Source: Chryseobacterium jejuense | GTDB taxonomy: Bacteria > Bacteroidota > Bacteroidia > Flavobacteriales > Weeksellaceae | Assembly (NCBI RefSeq): GCF_900100075.1 | Contig: NZ_FNEG01000006.1 | Location: 248,001-312,000, forward strand | Direction: 5' to 3' | DNA length: 64,000 nucleotides | Shown: in pieces, positions 43,785 through 52,449 of the stretch | How positions within the stretch are numbered: the stretch's first letter is position 1 | How the letters are laid out: the number at the start of each line of letters is the position of its first letter | Program-made: the position numbers and the translations under genes | The notes under the pieces: model-generated | What the model was told of the DNA's origin: nothing | Database searches by the model: none | The model's input: the letters and a program-made list of their open reading frames with translations, nothing else

Positions 43785-43900
43785 CTTCTCCCATCCAGAC
43801 TTTAACTGTCGGTTTTGGAATTTCACCAAATCAGTCCCTTCAAATGAAAGGAGTCGCGGACTGTAACCGCCGGTAGGGAATTTCACCCTGCCCCGAAGAA
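43785..43900 (-). promoter_or_regulatory. FMN (RFN) riboswitch controlling ribB
   Basis: On the minus strand the conserved aptamer core is visible: ggggcagggtgaaattccc, taccggcggttacagtccgcgac, a variable arm, and the closing ctggatgggagaag. It lies about 100 bases before the ribB ATG. A nearby imperfect hairpin (aaggtcct / agggcctt region, about 43745-43775) could be the expression platform. Binding FMN should lower ribB expression. Confidence 0.93.
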
Positions 43901-44051
43901 AACTTATACTAAGTTTTACTGTATGTATTAATTTAAATTTTTATTTCATTGAATACATTTAATGCACAAGTCGCTAATTTCGGGAGTTTTTTTGAGATAG
44001 AAAAGAATTTTTTGATTGGATTTTTCAATGATGGGTTGGTTTTTAAAATAA

Positions 44052-44082
44052 GAAACCACTCACAAGTAGGAGTGGTTTTTAG
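44052..44082. terminator. Terminator after the YwqK-like gene
   Basis: Arms aaaccactc / gagtggttt with an 8-base loop and a T-run on each strand. Confidence 0.75.
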
Positions 44083-44104
44083 TCTATTTTTTTGAATGAG
44101 AGAT

Positions 44105-44605
44105 TTATTCAGATTTTTTTTCTAAAACCTCTTTTCCATTTTCATAACTCTTAATAATCTTTTGTGTTCCGTCCTCATTATATATTTCCCATTTTCCTTC
44201 ATATACTCCGTTTTTCCAATTTCCAATAGCTCTGGGGTTTCCATTCTGATACCAATATTCATGCTGTCCATTGGGTTTTCCGTTAATGAATTCGCCTTTA
44301 CGAGCTTTCTGTCCATTAGGATGCCAGTATTCCCATATTCCATTTTCTTTTAAATTTTCCATTTTTCCACTTGAGGATAATTTTCCATTTAGATAATATG
44401 CCTTTTTTAAACCATCCGTAATAGGTTTGAACTGAAGTATTTTTGCCTGTTCTTCACTAAGTGCTTTATTATGCTCCATGAAATCCTGTTTAGAAATTAG
44501 AGTATCTCCAAGATAAATTTCGTATTCATCTAAATTTATATTTTGAGAATAGTAAATTGTACTCATGAAAAGAACTAAAATTGAGGTGAGAAGTGTTTTA
44601 TACAT
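44105..44605 (-). CDS. Exported YwqK/MORN-repeat protein
   Basis: A 166-residue protein with a signal peptide (about 1-20) and four MORN-like/YwqK repeats (KAYYLNGKLSSSGKMENLKENGIWEYWHPNGQKARKGEFINGKPNGQHEYWYQNGNPRAIGN...). Some family members are annotated as antitoxins of YwqJ deaminase toxins, but no toxin gene is adjacent, so a structural or binding role is equally likely. It starts 1 base after the GDYXXLXY gene and is the last gene of that operon. Confidence 0.85.
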   Translation of the reverse strand: MYKTLLTSILVLFMSTIYYSQNINLDEYEIYLGDTLISKQDFMEHNKALSEEQAKILQFKPITDGLKKAYYLNGKLSSSGKMENLKENGIWEYWHPNGQKARKGEFINGKPNGQHEYWYQNGNPRAIGNWKNGVYEGKWEIYNEDGTQKIIKSYENGKEVLEKKSE

Positions 44606-44606
44606 T

Positions 44607-45095
44607 TTATTGAATCTGTTTTAATTGTTCATCATATAATCCAACTAATACACTGTTTCCGTGTTTGTCTGTTTTGATCCCGCCGTAAGCAGCTTTGTCA
44701 TATTTTTGAGCGTGTCCTTCCTGAAAAAAGAAAGATTCTGCCCCAATATTAATGCTCCATTGATTGGGTGAAGTATATTTGATGAGGTATTCACCGGCTT
44801 TCAATGGGGTTGCGTCTTTTTGAAAACGAGCCCGTTGAGCCACACCTTTGGGATCAAGTGTTACTACACAATATCCACGGCTAGGGATCTTTTCAGCATT
44901 AATATTACTGGAAATATCATATCGTAAGCTCATATAATCTCCCTGCATCAGTGAACGGGGATCAACAGGAGCCAGTTTTAATAAGATAGGTTGTCCATTC
45001 TTTAGCAAAGTCTCTTTTTCCACCACTGAATAATTGAAATAGATCAATAAGAGAACAAGATTGACAATGATGATAAGCCATTTATATTTTTTCAT
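44607..45095 (-). CDS. GDYXXLXY domain membrane protein
   Basis: A 162-residue protein with one N-terminal transmembrane helix (about 5-22) and a periplasmic domain containing the family motif QGDYMSLRYDIS. Such proteins are encoded together with DUF2157 and DUF4401 proteins and are thought to form one inner-membrane complex of unknown task. Its start overlaps the DUF4401 gene by 14 bases, so the genes are coupled. Confidence 0.92.
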   Translation of the reverse strand: MKKYKWLIIIVNLVLLLIYFNYSVVEKETLLKNGQPILLKLAPVDPRSLMQGDYMSLRYDISSNINAEKIPSRGYCVVTLDPKGVAQRARFQKDATPLKAGEYLIKYTSPNQWSINIGAESFFFQEGHAQKYDKAAYGGIKTDKHGNSVLVGLYDEQLKQIQ

Positions 45096-46158
45096 GTGCT
45101 GATAGTTTTTTGCGGGTGAAGAAATAGATTGCCAGAAAGAGTATTCCTGAGGTAAACAGAAGTATGGATTTGGTTAATAAAGTGAAATTAAGATCATAAT
45201 AAAACCTCCCGATAAAGGTGAGTAAAGCAATGATTCCTAAAACAAATCCGGTTTTGTAGTTGACTAAAAAACTAAGCAAAATGATGAGAATTGCGCCCGG
45301 TATAGTTGGCGTTAATAAAGTAGGCAATAAAAATAAAACAGTAAGAATATACATAAGAATCTTATAAGTTGTATCGGCAACCTGTAATGTCTTGAACAGA
45401 TGGGAAACAACATAAAGAATGGCTATAACAATAACAACAGATGGAATTAAACTATAATAATACACTCCATCTTCAATTCGGAAAAAAGATTTGAATCCAA
45501 AAAAACCGAGAGTAAATATGAATGCAAAAACCATTCCTGTTCGAACCGGATCATACAGTTGAGATAAAACTTTGCTTTTGGTTATTATTTTTGCTTCCCA
45601 CAAGAACAGAAAAGTGGTGAAGACTGCCTGGAGAATAATAATAGTACATGTAAGAGCAAAGGCTTGATTAATCTCAGCAAATGCAAATAGACTTCCATTG
45701 ATAATCAATACAGAAATGAAGGAAAGAATATAGCTTTGAACCAGAAATAATATACATAAAGCCAAGACAATGAATATTGGATAGATAATATCGCCTTCTG
45801 TAGAGAGAGCTATACCAAGAAGTGAGAAACCGGTAATGAAAAAGGAAACACTCAAGGTATCTACAATTGTTTTCCCGGATATTCTGCTGATAAAAGATGA
45901 ACCTGCAATGCAGATAATTCCGAATATTCCTGCTCCTATTTGTGAATCGAAAACCTGAACCATAAAAATAAAGCCTAAAAAGGCAAGACAGGCCATAATT
46001 CCACCAAAAACAGATAATATTTTGATAGACAATGATTGATGATTGGAGCTTTTTTCTTCATAGGCAGCTATAATTGCTTCTTCATCAAAGCGAATCTCCC
46101 GGTCACTTGCCGAATGAAGATGATCCATCAGCTCTTTTATATTTTCTTTATTTCTCAT
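45082..46158 (-). CDS. DUF4401 multi-pass membrane protein
   Basis: A 358-residue protein: a short cytoplasmic N-terminal segment (about 1-40) then about ten to twelve hydrophobic helices. It is the middle gene of the DUF2157-DUF4401-GDYXXLXY trio, overlapping the first by 11 bases and the third by 14. The family has no known biochemical role; the gene order is conserved in Bacteroidota and Proteobacteria. Confidence 0.9.
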   Translation of the reverse strand: MRNKENIKELMDHLHSASDREIRFDEEAIIAAYEEKSSNHQSLSIKILSVFGGIMACLAFLGFIFMVQVFDSQIGAGIFGIICIAGSSFISRISGKTIVDTLSVSFFITGFSLLGIALSTEGDIIYPIFIVLALCILFLVQSYILSFISVLIINGSLFAFAEINQAFALTCTIIILQAVFTTFLFLWEAKIITKSKVLSQLYDPVRTGMVFAFIFTLGFFGFKSFFRIEDGVYYYSLIPSVVIVIAILYVVSHLFKTLQVADTTYKILMYILTVLFLLPTLLTPTIPGAILIILLSFLVNYKTGFVLGIIALLTFIGRFYYDLNFTLLTKSILLFTSGILFLAIYFFTRKKLSAHEKI

Positions 46159-47116
46159 TTTTCCACTTTTTTTGAAGGTTCATCAAATTTTTAATAATAA
46201 GGGTGATGCTCGCAATAACGAAAACGAATACTAATAAGAATGTACCTTCATTTAATATATCTTTATCGTCTCCTATTCTAAATAATAAAGAACAGATAAT
46301 AATGACAAGGCTTAAAGGGATAATGGCAAAATAAAAACTGTTTTTTGTTTTAAAACCATACCAGATACCTAAAGCGTAGGTAATAATACTAAGCGGAATT
46401 AAAAAAGATAATAAAGTTTGGTGGCTGTCTACAAAATCAAGACAGAGCCCAAAGGTTGATATACTGACCACTGCCAGTGATAAAACGTTGGTAAACCAAT
46501 TGGGAATGCTGAGCTTTTTATAATGAGAAAGTAGGATAGATCCTATCAAAATGGCAGCATTAAGAACAAAAAGAAGAAGGATAATGATACTTTCATCCCA
46601 GTCTTTGGCTACCTGTTCTGAATATAAAATAAGTGTAGTATTCATTAAAACTACATAAAGAAGCCATAAAGGAGCAAAGTCTGATATGATAACCCAAAGT
46701 GTGATAAAAATTGTCCAGGCTAAAAAGAAATCATAAGCATCTGCGCCGGTTTGATAAACCTGTCCGAATACGGCAAACAAAACTCCTACGAGTGCTGCAG
46801 CTCCGGTGAGAATAATATTCCTGATGTTAGCATTGATTTTAGGAAATAATGCTAAACCTGTAGTGACAATAATTAAGGCTTCAGTTAATCCGATTTTTGC
46901 AAATTTTGGTAATTCTGTCCAATTATAGGCGAAGAAGAAAATAATTCCGGATACTGTAAACCCGATTCCCAGGCTGATAAGGAATAATTTAAGAAATTTC
47001 TGCCAGGCCTCCTGGCTGCTATAAATATTGTTTTTAAGAAGAGTATCGATCTCCTTTTCGCTGAGGTTGCTATGCCTGCTGAGGATTTGAATATCTTCTT
47101 TTTGTATATCTTTCAT
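46148..47116 (-). CDS. DUF2157 multi-pass membrane protein
   Basis: A 322-residue inner-membrane protein, the first gene of the trio. The cytoplasmic N-terminus (about 1-40, EDIQILSRHSNLSEKEIDTLLKNN) is followed by about nine to ten helices. The first helices (FLISLGIGFTVSGIIFFFAYNWTELPKFAKIGL) carry the DUF2157 signature. The 75-base gap upstream holds the likely promoter for the operon. Confidence 0.9.
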   Translation of the reverse strand: MKDIQKEDIQILSRHSNLSEKEIDTLLKNNIYSSQEAWQKFLKLFLISLGIGFTVSGIIFFFAYNWTELPKFAKIGLTEALIIVTTGLALFPKINANIRNIILTGAAALVGVLFAVFGQVYQTGADAYDFFLAWTIFITLWVIISDFAPLWLLYVVLMNTTLILYSEQVAKDWDESIIILLLFVLNAAILIGSILLSHYKKLSIPNWFTNVLSLAVVSISTFGLCLDFVDSHQTLLSFLIPLSIITYALGIWYGFKTKNSFYFAIIPLSLVIIICSLLFRIGDDKDILNEGTFLLVFVFVIASITLIIKNLMNLQKKWKNEK

Positions 47117-47191
47117 TTAAAGTGTATTAAGTATTGAAAGTGTAGCTATATTTAATAAGTTGCTGTTTATTGTAATGAGTTGTAGCGTTTC

Positions 47192-47830
47192 TTAAGTATC
47201 ACAGGAGATATGATCCCATTCCTGATCCATATAATTAATCAGCCAATTGAGAGCGTAGTGCCTTTCATAGACGATTCCGGGATGTACCTGTGTCATTTCT
47301 CTGTTATTGATTCTTGCGTCTACACAGGCCCAATCGTATCTGTAGTATAAATCGTTAGCATCAAGAATTTCAGATTTTGAGCGGATTTCATGGTTGCCAT
47401 TAATAAAATCATTCGGATTCCTGTCTCCGCCTACAGGGTATTTTTCAAAAGGAACATCATTGAGATCACATAATTCATTAGGGAAGGGCAATATATCTAC
47501 TATTTTTAAAGCCCACAGTAAAACCCAAATACATTCACATTTCCAGGTTTCCTGAAACTTTTTATCTTCCGTAGGTTCAGATATAAAGTCTTTTTCGTTA
47601 GGAGTAATGTATTCCCAAAGATTATACTCTATCATATAATCTGTTGCTGTTTCTGAATTTATCGTGTCAAAAGCAACAAAATTGGTGATTCCAAGAATAG
47701 CAACCCTTGCTGCGATCTCTTTTGGGGTTCTCAATGTAGTTTCTTCTTCAGATTCTATATGGGGCAGGTTAAAATTAATTGTAATGCCTTCCTTTTTAAG
47801 AATTTCTTCCGTTCTTTCTTTTCTGGTCAT
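47192..47830 (-). CDS. DUF4272 family protein
   Basis: A 212-residue cytosolic protein with DUF4272 features: RTPKEIAARVAILGITNFVAFD, KCECIWVLLWALKIVDILPFPNELCD and a C-terminal VHPGIVYERHYALNWLINYMDQEWDHI. The family has no proven role and often lies beside immunity-type or accessory genes. It appears to be a single-gene unit. Confidence 0.88.
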   Translation of the reverse strand: MTRKERTEEILKKEGITINFNLPHIESEEETTLRTPKEIAARVAILGITNFVAFDTINSETATDYMIEYNLWEYITPNEKDFISEPTEDKKFQETWKCECIWVLLWALKIVDILPFPNELCDLNDVPFEKYPVGGDRNPNDFINGNHEIRSKSEILDANDLYYRYDWACVDARINNREMTQVHPGIVYERHYALNWLINYMDQEWDHISCDT

Positions 47831-47892
47831 TTGTATTGAATATGATTACTAGTTTAAAATAATATTTGGTGGTGAACTATGATTAGCTAAAA

Positions 47893-48243
47893 TTATTCCC
47901 TTACTATCTTTTCCATTTTTCTTCCTTTGGCTAGTTCATCAATCAGTTTATCAAGATACCGGATATTTCTCATCAGTTCATCTTCTATCTCCTCTATGCG
48001 GTATCCGCAGATAACACCTTTGATTAATGCAGCATTAGGGTTCATTTTTGGAGCCTGCTCAAAAAAAGTTTTAAAGTCAGTTTTCTTTTCCAGCTGTTCC
48101 TGAATACCTTGTTCGTCATAACCGGTCAGCCATTGAATAATTTCATGAACTTCAGATGTTGTTCGTCCCTTTTTCTCTGCTTTTTGAATATAATGTGGAT
48201 AAACACTGGCAAAAGCTGTAGTGAAGATTTTTGTATTCTGCAT
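47893..48243 (-). CDS. DUF2200 family protein
   Basis: A 116-residue cytosolic protein whose N-terminus (FTTAFASVYPHYIQKAEKKGRTTSEVHEIIQWLTGY) matches the DUF2200 signature, as does GVICGYRIEEIEDELMRNIRYLDKLIDELAKGRKMEKI. The helical family is widespread and lacks an assigned function. It ends 16 bases before the next hydrolase gene region and may share its transcript. Confidence 0.88.
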   Translation of the reverse strand: MQNTKIFTTAFASVYPHYIQKAEKKGRTTSEVHEIIQWLTGYDEQGIQEQLEKKTDFKTFFEQAPKMNPNAALIKGVICGYRIEEIEDELMRNIRYLDKLIDELAKGRKMEKIVRE

Positions 48244-48258
48244 GGCTTTTTGTGAAGA

Positions 48259-49038
48259 TTAGATTAATTTTTTTAATACGCCATCAAGAATGATGTTGAA
48301 CTCTTCCGGTTTTTCAAGCATAGGATAATGCCCAACTCCCGTAATCGTTACGTAGTCATAATTTTTTAAATACTTACGGTTGGTCTCAAGATTCGTAGGC
48401 GAAGCATCCGAATTAATAGCGATTACCGGAATCTGAACTTGTTCTGCGAAGCCTCTGAAATCTGTTTTGTATAAGGGTTGGAGTACATGGATGGCTTTTT
48501 CCGGTTCGTTTTGAAGAAACTCATACTGTAATCTCTCTTTCACAGCAGCTGGGGTTTGTTCTGCAAAAAGATATTGGGGAAGAAAGTTTTCCACAGCATA
48601 TTTAAAATCTTTTCTGTAATGCGTAAACATGATTTCTTCTGCCTGTTCTTCAGTGAAAGATTCATCCAGGTCTTTCAATGTGTCTATCAAAACCAAAGCT
48701 TTTACGTTTGGAATTTTTAAGGAAGCTTCAAGAACGTAAGCTCCGCTCATTGAATGTCCCACAAGGATAATTTCCTGAGAATCTATAGTATCAGTTACCG
48801 CTTTTATATCGTCAGCATATCGGGAACTGGTCCAGTCTTTTCTGGAAGAATCAGACTTTCCGTGTCCGGCAAGGTCAATTTGTATAACGCGATAATGGGG
48901 TGCAAAATATTTTTGTTGATCAGTCCACCATTCACTATTTCCAAGCCAGCCATGGATCAACATTATTGCTGTATTTCCGTTTCCGGATTCCTTGTAATGA
49001 ATTTTTTGGCCATCTGAAGAGACTGCATATTTTTCCAT
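48259..49038 (-). CDS. Alpha/beta hydrolase
   Basis: A 259-residue cytosolic hydrolase. The start at 49038 (MEKYAVSSDGQKIHYKESG) is preferred over the 17-residue longer frame. The nucleophile is Ser96 in LVGHSMSGAYV, the oxyanion loop is LIHGWLGNSEWW, and the catalytic His lies in GVGHYPMLEKPEEF. The substrate is unknown; the layout fits the esterase/lactonase group of the family. Confidence 0.88.
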   Translation of the reverse strand: MEKYAVSSDGQKIHYKESGNGNTAIMLIHGWLGNSEWWTDQQKYFAPHYRVIQIDLAGHGKSDSSRKDWTSSRYADDIKAVTDTIDSQEIILVGHSMSGAYVLEASLKIPNVKALVLIDTLKDLDESFTEEQAEEIMFTHYRKDFKYAVENFLPQYLFAEQTPAAVKERLQYEFLQNEPEKAIHVLQPLYKTDFRGFAEQVQIPVIAINSDASPTNLETNRKYLKNYDYVTITGVGHYPMLEKPEEFNIILDGVLKKLI

Positions 49039-49221
49039 AGAATTAGATTTTATGTTGGTGTGTAAAAAAATAAGGAAACTAAGGTACAAAAAGCCTACAG
49101 AAGGTGAAGATATTTCTTTCTGTGGTCTGTTTTTCTATACATTTTGGACGGCTCATTGAATAAAAATAGAAGGCCTGAATTTTTCAGTTGATTAAATGTC
49201 TATTCAGAAAATTTGATGTTT

Positions 49222-49968
49222 TTACTGATCTTTGAATAATGCAATGGTATAATCAAGCAATTTCTGATCTCCGTATTCACCATGGCCAGGAACAACAATT
49301 TTTACATGAGGATATTCCTTTTTCACTTTTTCAACAGTATTAGACCAGGTTTTAACATTCGCATCACCTAAATACCCTTTTCCGGCTTCCAATTCTTTTA
49401 GCAGGCAGCCTCCAAACAGAATATTTTCACTTGGGAAATATCCTACAGTGTTATCTTTTGTATGGCCTTCTCCGAAAAATTTTGTAATCGTTTTTTCAGT
49501 GCCTACTTTTAAAATCAATGAATCGTTGAAGCTGTTTTGAGGAACGACAAAATTATTTTTTTTGGTTAATTCAATGGTTTTAATGTACGAATACGAAGGA
49601 ATATTATGGTTATGAAATGCCTGTAAGCCACCTGCGCTGTCATCATGAAAATGAGTCGGGATCACCGCGTTAATTTTTGAATGAAGCGTTTTGTTGATCC
49701 ATTGTATGAGTTCTTCTGAACTTTTATCATTTATTGGAGTATCAAATACAATGGATTCACTGCCGTTTTTTACAATCAGTCCATTGCAGGGAACATTTCC
49801 GAAGTCATTGGTCTGTTTAAAAGAAGTATGGATAAAAGAATTCTCTGAAATATGAGTGATGACGAGGTTTTCAGATTTGTAAATTTCCTTAGCCTTAAAG
49901 TTATTTTTATGTTGAGAATGGCAGCTCAAGATGATGAAAGAAAATAAGATAACGAATATACTTTTCAT
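49222..49968 (-). CDS. Subclass B1 metallo-beta-lactamase, predicted lipoprotein
   Basis: A 248-residue protein. The zinc ligands of subclass B1 are all present: His106-x-His108-x-Asp110 in HFHDDSAGG, His169 in GEGHTKDN, Cys188 in LFGGCLLKE and His229 in PGHGEYG. The N-terminus ends in a lipobox LSC (Cys16), so it is probably anchored to a membrane. B1 enzymes hydrolyse beta-lactams including carbapenems. The HFHDDSAGG motif and the CfiA-like C-terminal half differ from the IND and BlaB enzymes known in this group. Activity is not shown. Confidence 0.85.
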   Translation of the reverse strand: MKSIFVILFSFIILSCHSQHKNNFKAKEIYKSENLVITHISENSFIHTSFKQTNDFGNVPCNGLIVKNGSESIVFDTPINDKSSEELIQWINKTLHSKINAVIPTHFHDDSAGGLQAFHNHNIPSYSYIKTIELTKKNNFVVPQNSFNDSLILKVGTEKTITKFFGEGHTKDNTVGYFPSENILFGGCLLKELEAGKGYLGDANVKTWSNTVEKVKKEYPHVKIVVPGHGEYGDQKLLDYTIALFKDQ

Positions 49969-50037
49969 GATTCTGATTGCTTTTTTATCTGTAGATGAAA
50001 TTACAAAATATCTGTAAATGAATATGATGAAGTATTT

Positions 50038-51027
50038 TTATTTTTTTTCAACCCAATTCATAAATTCATCAAAGACGCTCATCCACATATCCTTTGGTTC
50101 TTCATCAGGGTTAGAAGGAACGGTCTCAAATCCATGATCATAATCCGGATATATTCTGTAGGTTAGATTTTTCTTGTGCTTTCTGATAAATTCCGATTTG
50201 ATAATTAGTGATGATTCAATAGGTACGGCCTGATCTTGGGTTCCAATTGCTGCAAAAATGGGAATGTTCACCTTTAATAAGTTTTCAACGGCAGGTTCTG
50301 AAAATTCATGCCATCTTTTATAAGTGTTGCCCATCCAGAATTGATTGATATCATTCGGGTGAGCTTCTATATCATTCAGTTTTTGATAAAGACTGTCCAG
50401 TTTCATGGTCGCCATTTTTTCATCAATTTTCTTTTCACTGACTTCCTTTCTTATCATCAGAGCAAAATCATTGTATTGACTGTTTCCGCTTCCGGACCAG
50501 AAGCCGATATGCGTTAATTTTTTATTAACGGTTCCCAATTTTGCGACTACATCACTTCCCTCAGAATGTCCAATGGCTACTATGTTTTTAGGTGTTTTTA
50601 TCTTTTTACTAAAGTCGTTAAGTACATTGTCATATTGCCAGACCCTATAATTCAGGGATTCATTTTCATAAAAACATTTCGATGGATGATAGTCCTGGTT
50701 AATGGTTACAAAAGGAACGCATTTTTTAGCCACCACAATAAAAGCATAATCTTTTGGAAGTTTCTCCAGATCAAAAGGGATTGTGGAAACTACCGATGTG
50801 CTTTTATTTTCTTTAGTCACATTAAACATTGGAAAGGCTCCTGATCCCTGTATAAATAACAGAATTCCTGTTGTGTTACTGATTTCATTCTGAGAATAAA
50901 CATAATAATTGATCGTATCATTCTTTTTGAAGATGGAATGATGCTTAAAATGTTCATAAGATGGAATGCTCTGTGAGAAGCTCCATTGAAAAAGGAAAAA
51001 CAGAATTACGAATAATATTTTTCTCAT
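50038..51027 (-). CDS. Exported alpha/beta hydrolase (dienelactone hydrolase/BAAT-like fold)
   Basis: A 329-residue protein with a signal peptide (about 1-18) and an alpha/beta hydrolase fold. The nucleophile is Ser155 in AIGHSEGSDVVAKLG, the acid Asp lies in AIGTQDQAVPIESS and the His in YDHGFETVPS. The substrate is unknown. It is the gene immediately left of the DnaA-box cluster and is read away from it. Confidence 0.82.
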   Translation of the reverse strand: MRKILFVILFFLFQWSFSQSIPSYEHFKHHSIFKKNDTINYYVYSQNEISNTTGILLFIQGSGAFPMFNVTKENKSTSVVSTIPFDLEKLPKDYAFIVVAKKCVPFVTINQDYHPSKCFYENESLNYRVWQYDNVLNDFSKKIKTPKNIVAIGHSEGSDVVAKLGTVNKKLTHIGFWSGSGNSQYNDFALMIRKEVSEKKIDEKMATMKLDSLYQKLNDIEAHPNDINQFWMGNTYKRWHEFSEPAVENLLKVNIPIFAAIGTQDQAVPIESSLIIKSEFIRKHKKNLTYRIYPDYDHGFETVPSNPDEEPKDMWMSVFDEFMNWVEKK

Positions 51028-51151
51028 AGTCTTTTGCTGATGGATATTAGTGTTTCATGTAAAAATATGAATTTTTAAACAATTTAGTTTACAATGAAAA
51101 TGAAAGGTGAAAATGACTTACAAAAAAGGAATTTTACAGACTAAAAAAAAG

Positions 51152-51325
51152 TTATCCACATAAAATTATCAACATTTATTTTTGAATGTGGATAATTTTA
51201 TGTGGATAATATATTCTATTTAATTTATTGCTTTTTAGTGTTTTGTATATTGTTTTCAAGTCTTTTTAAAAAGTTATCCACATTGTAAAAATAGTGATTT
51301 GAGGATTGTGGAAAAGTTATCCACA
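51152..51325. other. Candidate replication origin (oriC): cluster of DnaA boxes
   Basis: TTATCCACA occurs exactly at 51152-51160, 51274-51282 and 51317-51325 on the plus strand and at 51187-51195 and 51201-51209 on the minus strand. One-mismatch boxes lie at 51166-51174 (TTATCAACA) and 51307-51315 (TTTTCCACA, minus). Between the two groups lies a 64-base AT-rich stretch (51210-51273), a natural unwinding element. The 386-base gap holds no gene. Doubts: dnaA and dnaN are not adjacent, and the genes to the right run head-on to the predicted fork. Confidence 0.7.
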
Positions 51326-51362
51326 TGTTTTGTTAGCATTTTGATAAACCATGAAAACCCTA

Positions 51363-51381
51363 GCGGATAGGATTAATCCGC
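51363..51381. repeat. Short inverted repeat GCGGAT-N7-ATCCGC next to the DnaA-box cluster
   Basis: Perfect 6-bp arms just right of the box cluster. It may be a protein-binding site or a weak hairpin; no T-run follows, so it is not a terminator. Confidence 0.35.
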
Positions 51382-51413
51382 ATGCCTTTGAATAGCCTTA
51401 AAAACAAAAAAAT

Positions 51414-52430
51414 CTACAAACTTTCTATGAATTTTTCGTAGCCACTTTTTTCCAACAGGTCTTTAGCGCTTAAGTGATAAACATCTTTCCATGAATCTGG
51501 ACCATTTTTTTCAACATACTTTTCAATAATCCTGAATCCCAGCCAATAATTCATAGATTTTGGAGCCTCCGGAAAAAGTTTCAGCTTATCATTTCTCAGT
51601 AATGGATTATTTCCTGAGTTATCGTCAAAATAAGGCTTTAATTTTGTGAAGATTTGTTTTTCATTGTTGATATACCAGTTCCAATTCTCTTCTGACATAT
51701 TTTCAACGGCTTCATACTTTTCCATTTTTCGGGTAAAGAAGACATAAGTGAAATAACACGCAAACCCTTCATCTATTGTCTGGCTTAAAGCAGATCCGCC
51801 ATTGCTGTCAGTATTTCTGAAATGTTCATATACCAGATGATTTAATTCATGGGGAAGAGCCTTTTCAAGAGAATATAGGATATTAACATCTTTATTGTTG
51901 AGTTCTAATGCAAATTGTTCGGCGTTGCATCCACCAAATGAAATTCCGGTAATAGGAGTGAATATTAAACTTATTTTGGCCTTAGGTTTATAGGGAACCA
52001 ACTTATTGAATTGGCTAAGGGTTTTCTGAAAATGTTTTTTAAGGTTAATACTTAAAATAATATTGGCCTTATTTTCAAACTCCTGCTTATTTTTTTCATA
52101 CAACGACTTGTTCCAGGCAATCATGCCTTTAGGATTGTTGAAAAGATGAGCATTTTCATCCCCGAAAATGACCCCATAGCAGCTGTCCCATAATTTTTTA
52201 TGAGGCAGGTAAACATTTGTAACGATCCTTGCAGAATCATATTGTTGATTTTTATGGGCAAGAAGCTGATGCTTGAACAGGTTTTTAATGACAATATTTT
52301 CAACCTTCACACTATCGGCAACTTTTTCTAATCTATTATAGTCAAATTTTTTATTCGCAACAGCGGATGGTGTTCTTGTAGAGCAAGAAAGCATGACAAA
52401 TGCTGATAAAAACAGGATACTATTTTTCAT
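51414..52430 (-). CDS. Putative zinc-metalloprotease-like lipoprotein
   Basis: A 338-residue protein with a lipobox (MLSC, Cys16) and a gluzincin-like site: His194-Glu195-x-x-His198 in ALPHELNHLVYEHFR, plus a possible third ligand Glu221 in TIDEGFACYF. This order resembles DUF2268-type predicted peptidases, but I cannot confirm the family. It lies immediately right of the DnaA-box cluster and is read toward it. The peptidase call is moderate. Confidence 0.6.
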   Translation of the reverse strand: MKNSILFLSAFVMLSCSTRTPSAVANKKFDYNRLEKVADSVKVENIVIKNLFKHQLLAHKNQQYDSARIVTNVYLPHKKLWDSCYGVIFGDENAHLFNNPKGMIAWNKSLYEKNKQEFENKANIILSINLKKHFQKTLSQFNKLVPYKPKAKISLIFTPITGISFGGCNAEQFALELNNKDVNILYSLEKALPHELNHLVYEHFRNTDSNGGSALSQTIDEGFACYFTYVFFTRKMEKYEAVENMSEENWNWYINNEKQIFTKLKPYFDDNSGNNPLLRNDKLKLFPEAPKSMNYWLGFRIIEKYVEKNGPDSWKDVYHLSAKDLLEKSGYEKFIESL

Positions 52431-52449
52431 TGAAAAAAACTTCAGATGA

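Noticed and set aside
43671..43886. A 71-codon minus-strand open frame upstream of ribB
   Set aside because: It lies inside the FMN riboswitch, whose conserved RNA core explains the sequence; the frame has no credible start region or family.
44105..44605. Toxin-antitoxin module based on the YwqK-like protein
   Set aside because: No toxin-like gene is adjacent, and the protein has a signal peptide and sits in a membrane-protein operon.
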